DNA from: Thioglobus_B sp964403565 | GTDB lineage: Bacteria; Pseudomonadota; Gammaproteobacteria; PS1; Pseudothioglobaceae | Assembly: GCA_964403565.1 (NCBI GenBank) | Contig: CAYOFV010000021.1 | Location: 1-21,971, forward strand | Reading direction: 5' to 3' | Length of the DNA: 21,971 nt | Shown: positions 15,244-21,971 of the stretch, piece after piece | How the letters are laid out: each line of letters begins with the position of its first letter | Numbering within the stretch: the stretch's first letter is position 1 | The notes under the pieces: model-generated | Databases searched by the model: none | What the model was told of the DNA's origin: nothing | What the model saw: only the letters and a program-made list of their open reading frames with translations | Translations under genes and position numbers: made by a program

Positions 15244-15743
15244 AAAAAATCTTAACTTTACTGCTTTTAACAATTGCTTTAGTGTCGAATGGCGCTGAAC
15301 TTAAACCTTATTCTGGCAGTATTAAAGATCCGCAGATCTCACTTAAAGATTTAAACGGTGTAACTCATACTCTAGAGCAGTATAAAGGCAAGGTTGTGTT
15401 AGTGCAGTTTTGGGCAACATACTGCCCACCATGTGTAAAAGAGATGCCTTCAATGAACAAACTTCAAGATAAGCTTGCTGCAAAAGATGTGCCTTTTAAA
15501 ATTCTTGCAATAGATATGGCCGAGAGTAAAAAAGAAGTTGAAGCTTTTGTAAAAAAAGTAAAGCCTGAGTTTACAATTCTAATTGATGAAACTGGCTCTA
15601 GTATTGGACAGTGGAATGTGTTTGCTGCTCCGTCAAATTTCCTAGTGGATAAGCAAGGTCAAATCAAATACACCTTATTTGGTGGCGTTGAATGGGATTC
15701 TGAAGAGATTATTGAAAAAATTACTAGTTTAGCTAATCAGTAA
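15240..15743 (+). CDS. TlpA-type periplasmic thiol:disulfide oxidoreductase
   Basis: This 167-aa protein has a signal peptide (first ~19 residues) and a thioredoxin fold of the TlpA/ResA class. The active site is WATYCPPCVKEMP, with Cys62 and Cys65. A central ILAIDMAESKKEVEAF stretch and a cis-proline region (AAPSNFLVD) follow. Such proteins reduce disulfides in the periplasm, often on cytochrome c apoproteins or copper-site proteins, taking electrons from a membrane partner such as CcdA/DsbD (not in this window). It overlaps the hydrolase-like gene by four bases. Its stop codon lies inside the end of gcvP on the other strand. No terminator is visible in the overlap. The presence of c-type cytochrome genes nearby is compatible with a role in haem attachment, but not proof. 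Confidence 0.92.
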   Translation: MKKILTLLLLTIALVSNGAELKPYSGSIKDPQISLKDLNGVTHTLEQYKGKVVLVQFWATYCPPCVKEMPSMNKLQDKLAAKDVPFKILAIDMAESKKEVEAFVKKVKPEFTILIDETGSSIGQWNVFAAPSNFLVDKQGQIKYTLFGGVEWDSEEIIEKITSLANQ

Positions 15744-18534
15744 AATCATCAGTAGTAATACACGAGCAGAATAGGTTTCTGTCGCCATACACATTATCAA
15801 TTCTCTTTACTGGAGGGAAGTATTTGCTCTGCTTAAGTCCTGCAACTGGATATAGCGCCACCTCTCGCGTATAAGGATAACTCCAATCCATTGCCATTTC
15901 ATATGCAGTATGCGGAGCATTTTTAAGTGGATTGTTGTCTTTATCAAACTCGCCACTGATAACTTGCTGAATCTCATTATAAATTGAAAGCATCGCCTCA
16001 ATAAAACGATCAACCTCGTGCTTTGACTCACTCTCTGTTGGTTCAATCATAAGCGTGCCAGCCACTGGGAATGACATAGTTGGAGAATGAAACCCGTAGT
16101 CCATTAAGCGCTTAGCAATATCTTCTTCAGTAATGCCACTAGCTTCTTTCAGCGGTCTAATATCAATAATGCACTCATGCGCTACAAAACCTTTGTTACC
16201 ACGATATAGTATTGGATAACTACCTTCTAGTTTTGATGCAATATAATTTGCAGATACTATTGCGACCTCAGTTGCTCTTTGCATACCATACTTGCCAAGC
16301 AGCTTAATATACGACCATGAAATTGGCAAAATAGAAGCTGAGCCATACATTGCTGCGGATACAGCATTTGAATCTTTTTTCAATGGGTTGCCAGGAAGGA
16401 AATCCTTTAGGTGAGATTTAACTCCAATTGGCCCCATGCCTGGACCACCGCCACCATGTGGAATTGCAAAAGTTTTGTGTAGATTAATATGCGATACATC
16501 CGCACCAAAATCACCCATTCTAGTTAAACCAACCATAGCATTTAGATTTGCACCATCAAGATATACTTGACCACCAGCATTATGCACAATCTCACAAACC
16601 TTAGTAATCTCAACCTCAAATACACCGTGAGTTGATGGATAAGTCACCATAATTGCAGCTAGATTTTCACTGTGTTTTGCAACTTTAGCTTCAAGGTCAG
16701 TGACATCAATATTGCCAGATTCATCACACTTAACAATAACAACCTTCATACCACACATTACTGCACTGGCAGGATTTGTACCGTGTGCAGAAGATGGAAT
16801 TAAACAAATATTGCGATTATCATCACCTCTAGATTCATGATAAGATTTAATTGCAAGCAGGCCTGCAAACTCACCTTGAGATCCTGCATTTGGCTGTAAT
16901 GATACGGCGTCATAACCCGTAACTTCTGCTAAAGCGTGCTCTAGGTCTTTAAATAATTGCATATACCCTTCTGCTTGAGCCTCTGGCGCATAAGGATGCA
17001 TGCTAGAAAAACCTGGTAATGTAACTGGGTACATTTGCGTTGCCGCATTAAGCTTCATCGTACAAGATCCAAGTGCAATCATCGAATGGTTAAGAGTAAT
17101 GTCTTTATTCTCTAGACGTTTTAAGTAGCGCATCATCTCTGTTTCACTCTGATATGAATTAAATACTGGATGAGTTAAATAGTTTGAACCTCTTAAAATA
17201 TCTTTATCTAATTGAGATTCTTGAGAGTCTAGTTCACTAACTCCAAAAACATTTAATACTGATGATAGCTCAGCATCTGAGGTGGTTTCATCAACTGCAA
17301 TTGATATTTGATTATCACTAATAAGCCTTAAATTAATTTCACTAGTTTGCGCTTTAGCAAAATATTTTTGAGCATCGTTGGTATTGATAGTAATAGTATC
17401 AAAAAACTGGTTTGTTACTAAATCAAAGCCAGAACTACTTAAAGCGCTAGCTAATTTATTAGCTTTAGAGTGTACACTTTGAGCAATAGCTTTAATACCT
17501 TTAGGGCCGTGATAAATTCCATAAGCAGCCGCTAGAACTGCCAATAAAACCTGAGCAGTACAAATATTACTAGTAGCTTTATCACGACGAATATGTTGCT
17601 CTCTAGTTTGTAGTGACATACGCATTGCTGGATTGCCATGAACATCTTGTGATACACCAATGATACGTCCTGGAACCATACGCTTAAACTCATCACGAGT
17701 AGCTAAAAACGCCGCATGCGGACCACCAAATCCCATCGGTACACCAAATCTTTGTGAATTGCCAATCGCAATATCAGCTCCCATTTCTGCAGGAGTTTTC
17801 AAGATTGTTAAAGCTAAAATATCACAAGCAATAATTGTAAGCACACCATTATCTTTAGCCTTGGTGATATCACTAGTTAAATCACGAACCTCGCCATTTG
17901 TTCCAGGATATTGCATAAGTGTAGCAAAACAATCACTAAAGTCATTGTTTGTAATATCTGCTACAACTAGCTCAATTCCAAGTGGTTTAGCGCGAGTTTG
18001 TAAGATAGTAATTGTTTGTGGATGCGTATTTACATCAACTAAGAATTTATTAGATTTGTTTTTACGATTAGCACGCTTAGCCATCATCATTGCTTCAGCT
18101 GCAGCAGTTGGCTCATCAAGCAAAGAAGCGTTAGAAATATCCATTCCAGTTAGATCGATAATCATTTGCTGGAAATTAAGCAACATCTCTAATCGGCCTT
18201 GAGAGATTTCAGCTTGATATGGAGTATATGCCGTATACCACCCAGGATTTTCTAAAATATTACGCTGAATAACCGCTGGCATTAATGTGCCATAATAGCC
18301 TTGACCAATGAAATTTGTAAATAACTGATTCTTGCTTGCAAGTTGTTTTGCTAAGTTAAGGGTATCGTTTTCAGTTAACGCTTCATCAACATCCATTTTA
18401 TTGCCAGAAAAAATTGAATCTGGCACTGTATTTGCAACAACAGCATCAACAGAAGCTTGGCCAATACTTTCAAGCATTTGATTAATTTGATCTTGATTTG
18501 GACCAATATGCCTATCTAAAAACTCGTTACTCAT
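15733..18534 (-). CDS. gcvP: Glycine dehydrogenase (decarboxylating), P protein
   Basis: The 933-aa single-chain P protein of the glycine cleavage system releases CO2 from glycine and loads the aminomethyl group onto lipoylated H protein. Both halves are present. The N-terminal half begins RHIGPN and includes GYYGTLMPAVIQRNILENP. The C-terminal half has the PLP-binding lysine Lys687 in HINLHKTFAIPHGGGG, preceded by SSAHGTNPAS, and TYPSTHGVFE. The length is close to the E. coli enzyme, so nothing is missing. The genes gcvT and gcvH are not adjacent in this window. Translation starts at 18534 in a long AT-rich upstream region. The gene converges on and overlaps the TlpA gene by 11 bp at its end. 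Confidence 0.98.
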   Translation of the reverse strand: MSNEFLDRHIGPNQDQINQMLESIGQASVDAVVANTVPDSIFSGNKMDVDEALTENDTLNLAKQLASKNQLFTNFIGQGYYGTLMPAVIQRNILENPGWYTAYTPYQAEISQGRLEMLLNFQQMIIDLTGMDISNASLLDEPTAAAEAMMMAKRANRKNKSNKFLVDVNTHPQTITILQTRAKPLGIELVVADITNNDFSDCFATLMQYPGTNGEVRDLTSDITKAKDNGVLTIIACDILALTILKTPAEMGADIAIGNSQRFGVPMGFGGPHAAFLATRDEFKRMVPGRIIGVSQDVHGNPAMRMSLQTREQHIRRDKATSNICTAQVLLAVLAAAYGIYHGPKGIKAIAQSVHSKANKLASALSSSGFDLVTNQFFDTITINTNDAQKYFAKAQTSEINLRLISDNQISIAVDETTSDAELSSVLNVFGVSELDSQESQLDKDILRGSNYLTHPVFNSYQSETEMMRYLKRLENKDITLNHSMIALGSCTMKLNAATQMYPVTLPGFSSMHPYAPEAQAEGYMQLFKDLEHALAEVTGYDAVSLQPNAGSQGEFAGLLAIKSYHESRGDDNRNICLIPSSAHGTNPASAVMCGMKVVIVKCDESGNIDVTDLEAKVAKHSENLAAIMVTYPSTHGVFEVEITKVCEIVHNAGGQVYLDGANLNAMVGLTRMGDFGADVSHINLHKTFAIPHGGGGPGMGPIGVKSHLKDFLPGNPLKKDSNAVSAAMYGSASILPISWSYIKLLGKYGMQRATEVAIVSANYIASKLEGSYPILYRGNKGFVAHECIIDIRPLKEASGITEEDIAKRLMDYGFHSPTMSFPVAGTLMIEPTESESKHEVDRFIEAMLSIYNEIQQVISGEFDKDNNPLKNAPHTAYEMAMDWSYPYTREVALYPVAGLKQSKYFPPVKRIDNVYGDRNLFCSCITTDDFTD

Positions 18535-18643
18535 ACTACAAAAATATAAAAAATAAGGTCTGAATTTTAACCTTTTTTGATAAAAATATTATCTAAAAAA
18601 GTAAGGGATTTTGATGAGTATTTTTATTTTTTTACAAGGCAGT

Positions 18644-18697
18644 TTTTTAAAATTTGATTGAGTATAGTCAAATCTATATGATTGAAAATTTTAAAAA
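18644..18697. repeat. Nested AT-rich inverted repeat between hinT and gcvP
   Basis: TTTTTAAAATTT (18644-18655) pairs perfectly with AAATTTTAAAAA (18686-18697). Inside lies a second small dyad, TATAG/CTATA (18663-18667 with 18674-18678). It could be the hinT terminator or a protein site in the gcvP upstream region. The rest of the 18535-18734 gap shows no ORF or riboswitch. Confidence 0.4.
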
Positions 18698-18734
18698 TCT
18701 AACACAGTAAAAAACAAAAAGACGAAATTCAAAA

Positions 18735-19073
18735 TTAGCCTGGTGGCCAAGTTAGTTGCCGCCCACCAAGACAATGTAGATGTATATGAAATACTGTCTG
18801 CCCACCGTCTTCATTACAGTTCATCACCACGCGATAACCATCATCTGCAAAACCTAAATCTTTAGCAATTTTGCTAGCTGTAATAGCGAGCTTCCCAAGT
18901 ATTTCTGGGTCATTAGCCTCATTTAAAGTGGATATATGCTGTTTAGGAATTACTAAAAAATGGTGTGGAGCTTGTTTTCCAATGTCATGAAAGGCCAAAA
19001 CATCATCATCTTCATAAATTTTATCTACCGGGATTTCACCAGCAACCATTTTGCAAAATAAACAATCAGACAT
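18735..19073 (-). CDS. hinT: HIT-family purine nucleoside phosphoramidase HinT
   Basis: Starting at the ATG at 19073 (AGGAG six bases upstream) the protein is 112 aa, the normal HinT size. It has CLFCK near the start (Cys4, Cys7), IPKQHIST, and the histidine triad HIHLH with His96, His98 and His100. It ends in the common TWPPG. HinT hydrolyses AMP-lysine and other phosphoramidates in the cytoplasm. The frame extends 11 codons upstream into the previous gene, but those lack a ribosome site. The start is eight bases after the stop of the SQR-like gene, so it is the last gene of that operon; no functional link is evident. Confidence 0.96.
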   Translation of the reverse strand: MSDCLFCKMVAGEIPVDKIYEDDDVLAFHDIGKQAPHHFLVIPKQHISTLNEANDPEILGKLAITASKIAKDLGFADDGYRVVMNCNEDGGQTVFHIHLHCLGGRQLTWPPG

Positions 19074-19081
19074 TTGAGCTC

Positions 19082-20209
19082 CTATCGATACTGACGTAAA
19101 TACCACCAGCCAAAGAATTTTTTAGCGTAGTGCATAAGCCTACAGTTTGGCAACATAAGGCCACCATCAATCTTGCGCGATACAAACATACCCTTATTAT
19201 TTGAATCAACAATACACATAAGTTCAATCTTAAATGTATTTGTAGCAGGCTTGCCGTCAAGCGCTTCTAATACGTTTTTTGCAGCAGCTTCAGCTTGAAG
19301 ATCGGCCATATGCGCCTGTTTAGGCATCCATTCAGGTCCTGGAAATGATCCAGAATCTCCAGCCACATAAACTTTATCAGCATTTTCAACCTCGCAGAAT
19401 TTGTTCGCTTTTAGCATTCCACCTTCACTACGAGCAAGATCGGTATCATTAAACCATTTATTACCGGTCATACCAGGCATAAATAGAATTAAATCGGCAT
19501 CAAATTCACCGCCTTCGGTAATAACTTTATTAGACTCAAATGCTTTCATCTTGTTACCAAGATGGGTATTAATATTGCGTTCTTTCATCTCGGACAAAAG
19601 TCCGGATACTGCTTTTTCTCCAAGTCGTGCACCTGGTTTTGCAGCTGGAGTAAAAAAGGTTAGATTAAACTTATCTCTCCTACCTTCTTTTCTAAGCTGA
19701 GTATCTATACCGAATAAAAATTCAAACATTGGTCCGCCACGCATCGCACTAGGCTCTTTAGGATTACCAGCAAAACCAATTGCAATATTACCACCATTCA
19801 TTTCACGCAGTCTATCGCGAATTTTCTCAGCGGCACTTAAACCTTCACATGGAGTTATAGCGTTTTCAATACCGGGAAGTTTTTTAATAAACTGCCCACC
19901 TGAGGCAATAATAAGCGCATCATTTTCATAAAGACCAATTGGAGTGATAACTGTTCTGCCGTTATTTTCAAGACCTGTAACTTCACTGGCAACGTGATGA
20001 ACATTCATGCGTTTAAAGAAATTATCCAATGGCACAATAATATCTTTAGTAGAGGCGCCACCTGATGGAATCCAAATAAGACTTGGAAGATAAACAAGTT
20101 CTGCCTTAGGTGAAATTAAAGTAATCTCTGCATTTTTATCTTGTTTACGAATGGTTTTAACAGCGGTAAGGCCTGCAAAGCCAGAGCCAATAATAGTAAT
20201 TTTTTTCAT
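19082..20209 (-). CDS. SQR/FCSD-like FAD-dependent oxidoreductase
   Basis: From the ATG at 20209 the product is 375 aa. It begins with an ADP-binding motif (TIIGSGFAGLTAV) and has a second FAD region (KVYVAGDSGSFPGPEWMPKQ). The overall pattern is that of sulfide:quinone oxidoreductase and related flavoproteins. The C-terminus (AKKFFGWWYLRQYR) is amphipathic, typical of monotopic membrane binding. Two cysteines match SQR catalytic positions: Cys121 in ITPCEGL, and Cys332 in IELMCIVD. The segment where the remaining SQR cysteine is expected (GNPKEPSAMRGGPMFEF) has none. It could be a divergent SQR, a type II NADH dehydrogenase relative, or act on another sulfur compound. It starts two bases after the upstream unrecognised gene and ends eight before hinT. 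The start chosen gives the usual beta-alpha-beta beginning. Confidence 0.85.
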   Translation of the reverse strand: MKKITIIGSGFAGLTAVKTIRKQDKNAEITLISPKAELVYLPSLIWIPSGGASTKDIIVPLDNFFKRMNVHHVASEVTGLENNGRTVITPIGLYENDALIIASGGQFIKKLPGIENAITPCEGLSAAEKIRDRLREMNGGNIAIGFAGNPKEPSAMRGGPMFEFLFGIDTQLRKEGRRDKFNLTFFTPAAKPGARLGEKAVSGLLSEMKERNINTHLGNKMKAFESNKVITEGGEFDADLILFMPGMTGNKWFNDTDLARSEGGMLKANKFCEVENADKVYVAGDSGSFPGPEWMPKQAHMADLQAEAAAKNVLEALDGKPATNTFKIELMCIVDSNNKGMFVSRKIDGGLMLPNCRLMHYAKKFFGWWYLRQYR

Positions 20210-20211
20210 AT

Positions 20212-20640
20212 TTAACTTTTCTCTATATTGTGGCAAAAATGTCCATCATCAGGACTTTCTACACTTTTTGCAATATTGTCTACAAACGCTTGTAATTCGT
20301 CAAATTCTAACACAGTTAAAATTCTAGTAACCACATCAGGAGCAACTCTTAATGTACATATTGTGCCATCTTTTAATTGAGTTTGCATACCAGCAGCATT
20401 CATAAGTAAAGCATCATCGGTTTGCTCTAACAACTGTTCTAACTCATCCTGCAAATTGTCATACAAAACTTGCAATTCCTCAAGTACATCGTCGCTAGTT
20501 TCATCAGCAATTGAAATTATTTCACCCTGGATAGAGCCAAAATCATCATCACTTTGCTGCTTGTAAGCAATACCCTCTTTTGTTAAGTGGGCTTTAAATT
20601 TATCAGCGAGATTTCGATCAAAAAATATATAATCTAACAT
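20212..20640 (-). CDS. Unrecognised acidic cytoplasmic protein, 142 aa
   Basis: A 142-aa frame with no signal or membrane segment. It is acidic, with a Glu/Asp/Gln/Leu-rich helical part about residues 45-75 (EELQVLYDNLQDELEQLLEQ) that may be a coiled coil. A more globular C-terminal part around residues 80-120 (KDGTICTLRVAPDVVTRILT) follows. It ends with a DDGHFCHN motif. No named family is recognised. Its stop is two bases from the ATG of the SQR-like gene, so the two are coupled, and the proteins probably work together or are at least co-expressed. It diverges from the nitroreductase gene with only 32 bp between start codons, so both promoters must overlap. Confidence 0.8.
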   Translation of the reverse strand: MLDYIFFDRNLADKFKAHLTKEGIAYKQQSDDDFGSIQGEIISIADETSDDVLEELQVLYDNLQDELEQLLEQTDDALLMNAAGMQTQLKDGTICTLRVAPDVVTRILTVLEFDELQAFVDNIAKSVESPDDGHFCHNIEKS

Positions 20641-20672
20641 AGTAATTTTGCAAATACACTTAGGACATTTTA

Positions 20673-21254
20673 ATGCTTTCAGATGATGCTTTAGACACTT
20701 TATTTAGAGATGCAAGAAGTCACAACGGTTGGCTTGATACTAAAGTTAGTGACGAACAAATAAAACAAATATACGAGCTAATGAAATTTGGACCAACCGC
20801 CGCTAACAACTGCCCTGCTCGCATTACTTTTATAAAATCAAATACAGCTAAAGAAAGGTTGAAGCCGCATCTTGACGAAGGTAACGTTGAAAAATCTATG
20901 AGCGCTCCAGTTATTGCAATTATTAGTTACGATACTGAATTTTATGAAAAACTGCCATTTTTATTTCCACATACTGACGCTAGAAGTTGGTACGCTGGAA
21001 ATCCAGTAAAGATCAAGTCTGCAGGCGAGATGAATGCAACTCTGCAAGGTGCATACTTTATGCTGGCAGCGCGTTCTGTTGGTCTAGATTGCGGGCCAAT
21101 GGGTGGATTTAATAATGAGACTCTTGATAATGAATTCTTTTCAGATGGAAAAACCAAATCAATTTTCATCTGTGCATTAGGCCAAGGAGATGAAACTAAA
21201 ATTTACCCACGTGGACCACGCTTAAGCTTTGACGAGGCTTGTGAAATTATTTAA
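20673..21254 (+). CDS. RutE-like malonic semialdehyde reductase / nitroreductase family
   Basis: The 193-aa product closely follows the RutE pattern. It has LFRDARSHNGW near the N-terminus, FGPTAANNCPAR (about 39-50), APVIAIISYDTEFYEKLP, FPHTDARSWY, and AYFMLAARSVGLDCGPMGGF. It ends RLSFDEACEII. RutE-type enzymes use FMN and NAD(P)H, and RutE itself reduces malonic semialdehyde in pyrimidine breakdown. No other rut genes are here, so the physiological substrate may differ; many family members are annotated only as nitroreductases. The ATG follows AGGA about nine bases upstream. A strong terminator follows 41 bp after the stop. The 32-bp gap to the divergent gene means its promoter must extend into that gene. 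Confidence 0.92.
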   Translation: MLSDDALDTLFRDARSHNGWLDTKVSDEQIKQIYELMKFGPTAANNCPARITFIKSNTAKERLKPHLDEGNVEKSMSAPVIAIISYDTEFYEKLPFLFPHTDARSWYAGNPVKIKSAGEMNATLQGAYFMLAARSVGLDCGPMGGFNNETLDNEFFSDGKTKSIFICALGQGDETKIYPRGPRLSFDEACEII

Positions 21255-21295
21255 GAAATTTTAATAATTTGATAAAAATTTGACTTTCTAATAAC

Positions 21296-21332
21296 AAAAA
21301 CCCTATAAAAACGCTGCTTTTATAGGGTTTTT
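21296..21332. terminator. Bidirectional terminator between nitroreductase and small protein genes
   Basis: A perfect 15-bp stem (arms 21296-21310 and 21318-21332) has a seven-base loop. AAAAACCCTATAAAA pairs with TTTTATAGGGTTTTT, and T or A runs lie on both sides. It can end the rutE-like transcript on the plus strand and the small-protein/cytochrome transcript on the minus strand. Confidence 0.92.
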
Positions 21333-21400
21333 TAGTTGTTTTAACTTGATTTTTTAAAAATTTGGCAAATTTTTAAAATGACAAAAAATAATAATTTTTT

Positions 21401-21637
21401 CTATTCTTTGTCGGTTTCTTGTTGTTTTTCCCTTGGTGGGCAGCCATTATGTTTTAGCCACAAATCTTCATGACCAATCGCCTTGGCAAAAGCTGGAATC
21501 TCACATTCTTCTGCAGTTTTTTCACTAGTTGTATCTTTAGAGTCTTCAGCTTTATCATCACCAAAACCAAAAACTGCAAATGCTCCTAATGCTATCAACG
21601 TCCACGAAATAGCAAACAACATTCTAATTCCCTTCAT
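21401..21637 (-). CDS. Small membrane-anchored protein with two cysteines, 78 aa
   Basis: A strong AAGGAG lies seven bases before the ATG. The protein has one hydrophobic segment (about residues 7-25, signal peptide or anchor). A polar acidic linker rich in Asp/Ser/Thr/Glu follows (26-42), then a compact C-terminal stretch (about 43-68) with Cys45 and Cys66 in the order C-E-I-P-A-F-A...IGHEDLWLKHNGC. The two cysteines 21 apart could form a disulfide in the periplasm. I do not recognise a family. It starts 29 bases after the stop of the cytochrome c'-like gene on the same strand and ends before a strong terminator. It is thus the last gene of that operon, and a haem or electron-transfer partner role is possible but not shown. 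Confidence 0.8.
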   Translation of the reverse strand: MKGIRMLFAISWTLIALGAFAVFGFGDDKAEDSKDTTSEKTAEECEIPAFAKAIGHEDLWLKHNGCPPREKQQETDKE

Positions 21638-21666
21638 ATTCTTACTCCTTATTAATTTAATAATAT

Positions 21667-21971
21667 TTATTCTTTTATATCTGCAAGCCTATATGCACCA
21701 TGACATGCAATACAATTTTGCATAATAATTGAAACCTGCTTTAATGCATGATCAGGGTCTCTTCTTTCTAGAGACTCATTATAAAGTTCTGCGAATTGCG
21801 CATGAATATTACTGCTAATTTTTTTAAAACCTAATGGGGTTTTTGCAATGATTGATACTTGTGTTTCACCTTTAGAATCGTCAGTTAATATTTTTGCAAT
21901 TTTTATAGTTTTATCCATATCTTTTTCAGCTGCAGCAGTTACTAGTTGCTGCATATGTCCTAACAGAGAAC
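21667..21971 (-). CDS. Cytochrome c'-like protein, N-terminus beyond the window
   Basis: The visible 3' end codes for a helical protein with a single haem c site CIACH close to the C-terminus (in MQNCIACHGAYRLADI). That is the position found in cytochrome c' and cytochrome c-556 type four-helix proteins. The frame stays open to the right edge: the codons upstream of the apparent ATG at 21954 read S-L-L-G-H, with no stop. That ATG is therefore probably internal, and the signal peptide and first helix lie outside. Family members bind NO or act in electron transfer in the periplasm; the role here is unknown. It shares an operon with the small Cys-containing protein downstream. Confidence 0.82.
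   Translation of the reverse strand, partial: SLLGHMQQLVTAAAEKDMDKTIKIAKILTDDSKGETQVSIIAKTPLGFKKISSNIHAQFAELYNESLERRDPDHALKQVSIIMQNCIACHGAYRLADIKE

Noticed and set aside
17660..18202. 180-codon open frame on the plus strand inside gcvP
   Set aside because: It lies wholly antisense to a full-length, strongly conserved gcvP and its translation shows no coherent domain or ribosome site.
18654..18671. TTGAT...GTCAA resembling an FNR box in the hinT-gcvP gap
   Set aside because: The half-sites are eight bases apart rather than four, so it does not fit the FNR spacing.
18535..18734. Glycine riboswitch upstream of gcvP
   Set aside because: No GC-containing conserved core or tandem aptamer pattern is visible; the gap is almost entirely A/T.
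19082..20209. Calling the flavoprotein a standard sulfide:quinone oxidoreductase
   Set aside because: The expected middle catalytic cysteine is not present in the sequence, so only a family-level call is justified.

Overview
The window reads as one contiguous chromosomal segment from an AT-rich gammaproteobacterium with a sulfur-oxidising, low-oxygen lifestyle. The SUP05/Ca. Thioglobus and clam or mussel thiotrophic symbiont group fits best. That placement is inference: it rests on strong AT bias, ordinary gammaproteobacterial housekeeping proteins (GyrA, ParC, GcvP, HinT), and many periplasmic or membrane sulfur/thiol and cytochrome c proteins. I see no insertion sequence, prophage, CRISPR array, rRNA or tRNA gene.

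Layout. 1-2.4 kb: two tiny membrane proteins (one of 59 aa) and a KefB/KefC-type cation:proton antiporter with a TrkA-N domain. 2.4-6.5 kb: the most interesting block, all on the minus strand. In transcription order it holds an exported 88-aa Cys-ended protein, a YeeE/YedE sulfur-transport membrane protein, an exported rhodanese, a Tat-signal thiol dioxygenase of the ADO/PCO type, and a DUF302 protein. Three FNR-type palindromes lie 60-66 bp upstream of the 88-aa, rhodanese and DUF302 start codons. Each has a -10 hexamer 21-22 bp downstream, the class II FNR promoter geometry. This suggests oxygen-responsive handling of periplasmic sulfane sulfur, thiosulfate or persulfide. 6.5-13.7 kb: gyrA, then (reading leftward from parC) parC, queD, folE2 and a class I DAHP synthase gene. 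FolE2 and QueD catalyse the first two steps of queuosine/7-deazaguanine synthesis. 13.8-15.7 kb: a c4-type dihaem cytochrome, diverging from a secreted alpha/beta-hydrolase-like protein that overlaps a TlpA-type thioredoxin gene by 4 bp. 15.7-18.5 kb: full-length gcvP, convergent with and overlapping the TlpA gene. 18.7-20.6 kb: a tight operon of an unrecognised acidic protein, an SQR/flavocytochrome-c-like flavoprotein lacking one of the usual SQR cysteines, and hinT. 20.7-21.97 kb: a RutE-like nitroreductase, a strong two-way terminator, a small Cys-containing membrane-anchored protein, and the C-terminal part of a cytochrome c'-like protein that runs off the end.

How it fits together: the sulfur block, the SQR-like flavoprotein, the TlpA pair and the c-type cytochromes all point to thiol/sulfide redox chemistry at the inner membrane and periplasm. 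The topoisomerase, DAHP synthase, queuosine, glycine cleavage and HinT genes are housekeeping. The most original features are the three matched FNR promoters over the sulfur cluster, the exported ADO/PCO-type dioxygenase, and the exported protein with a terminal Gly-Gly-Cys.
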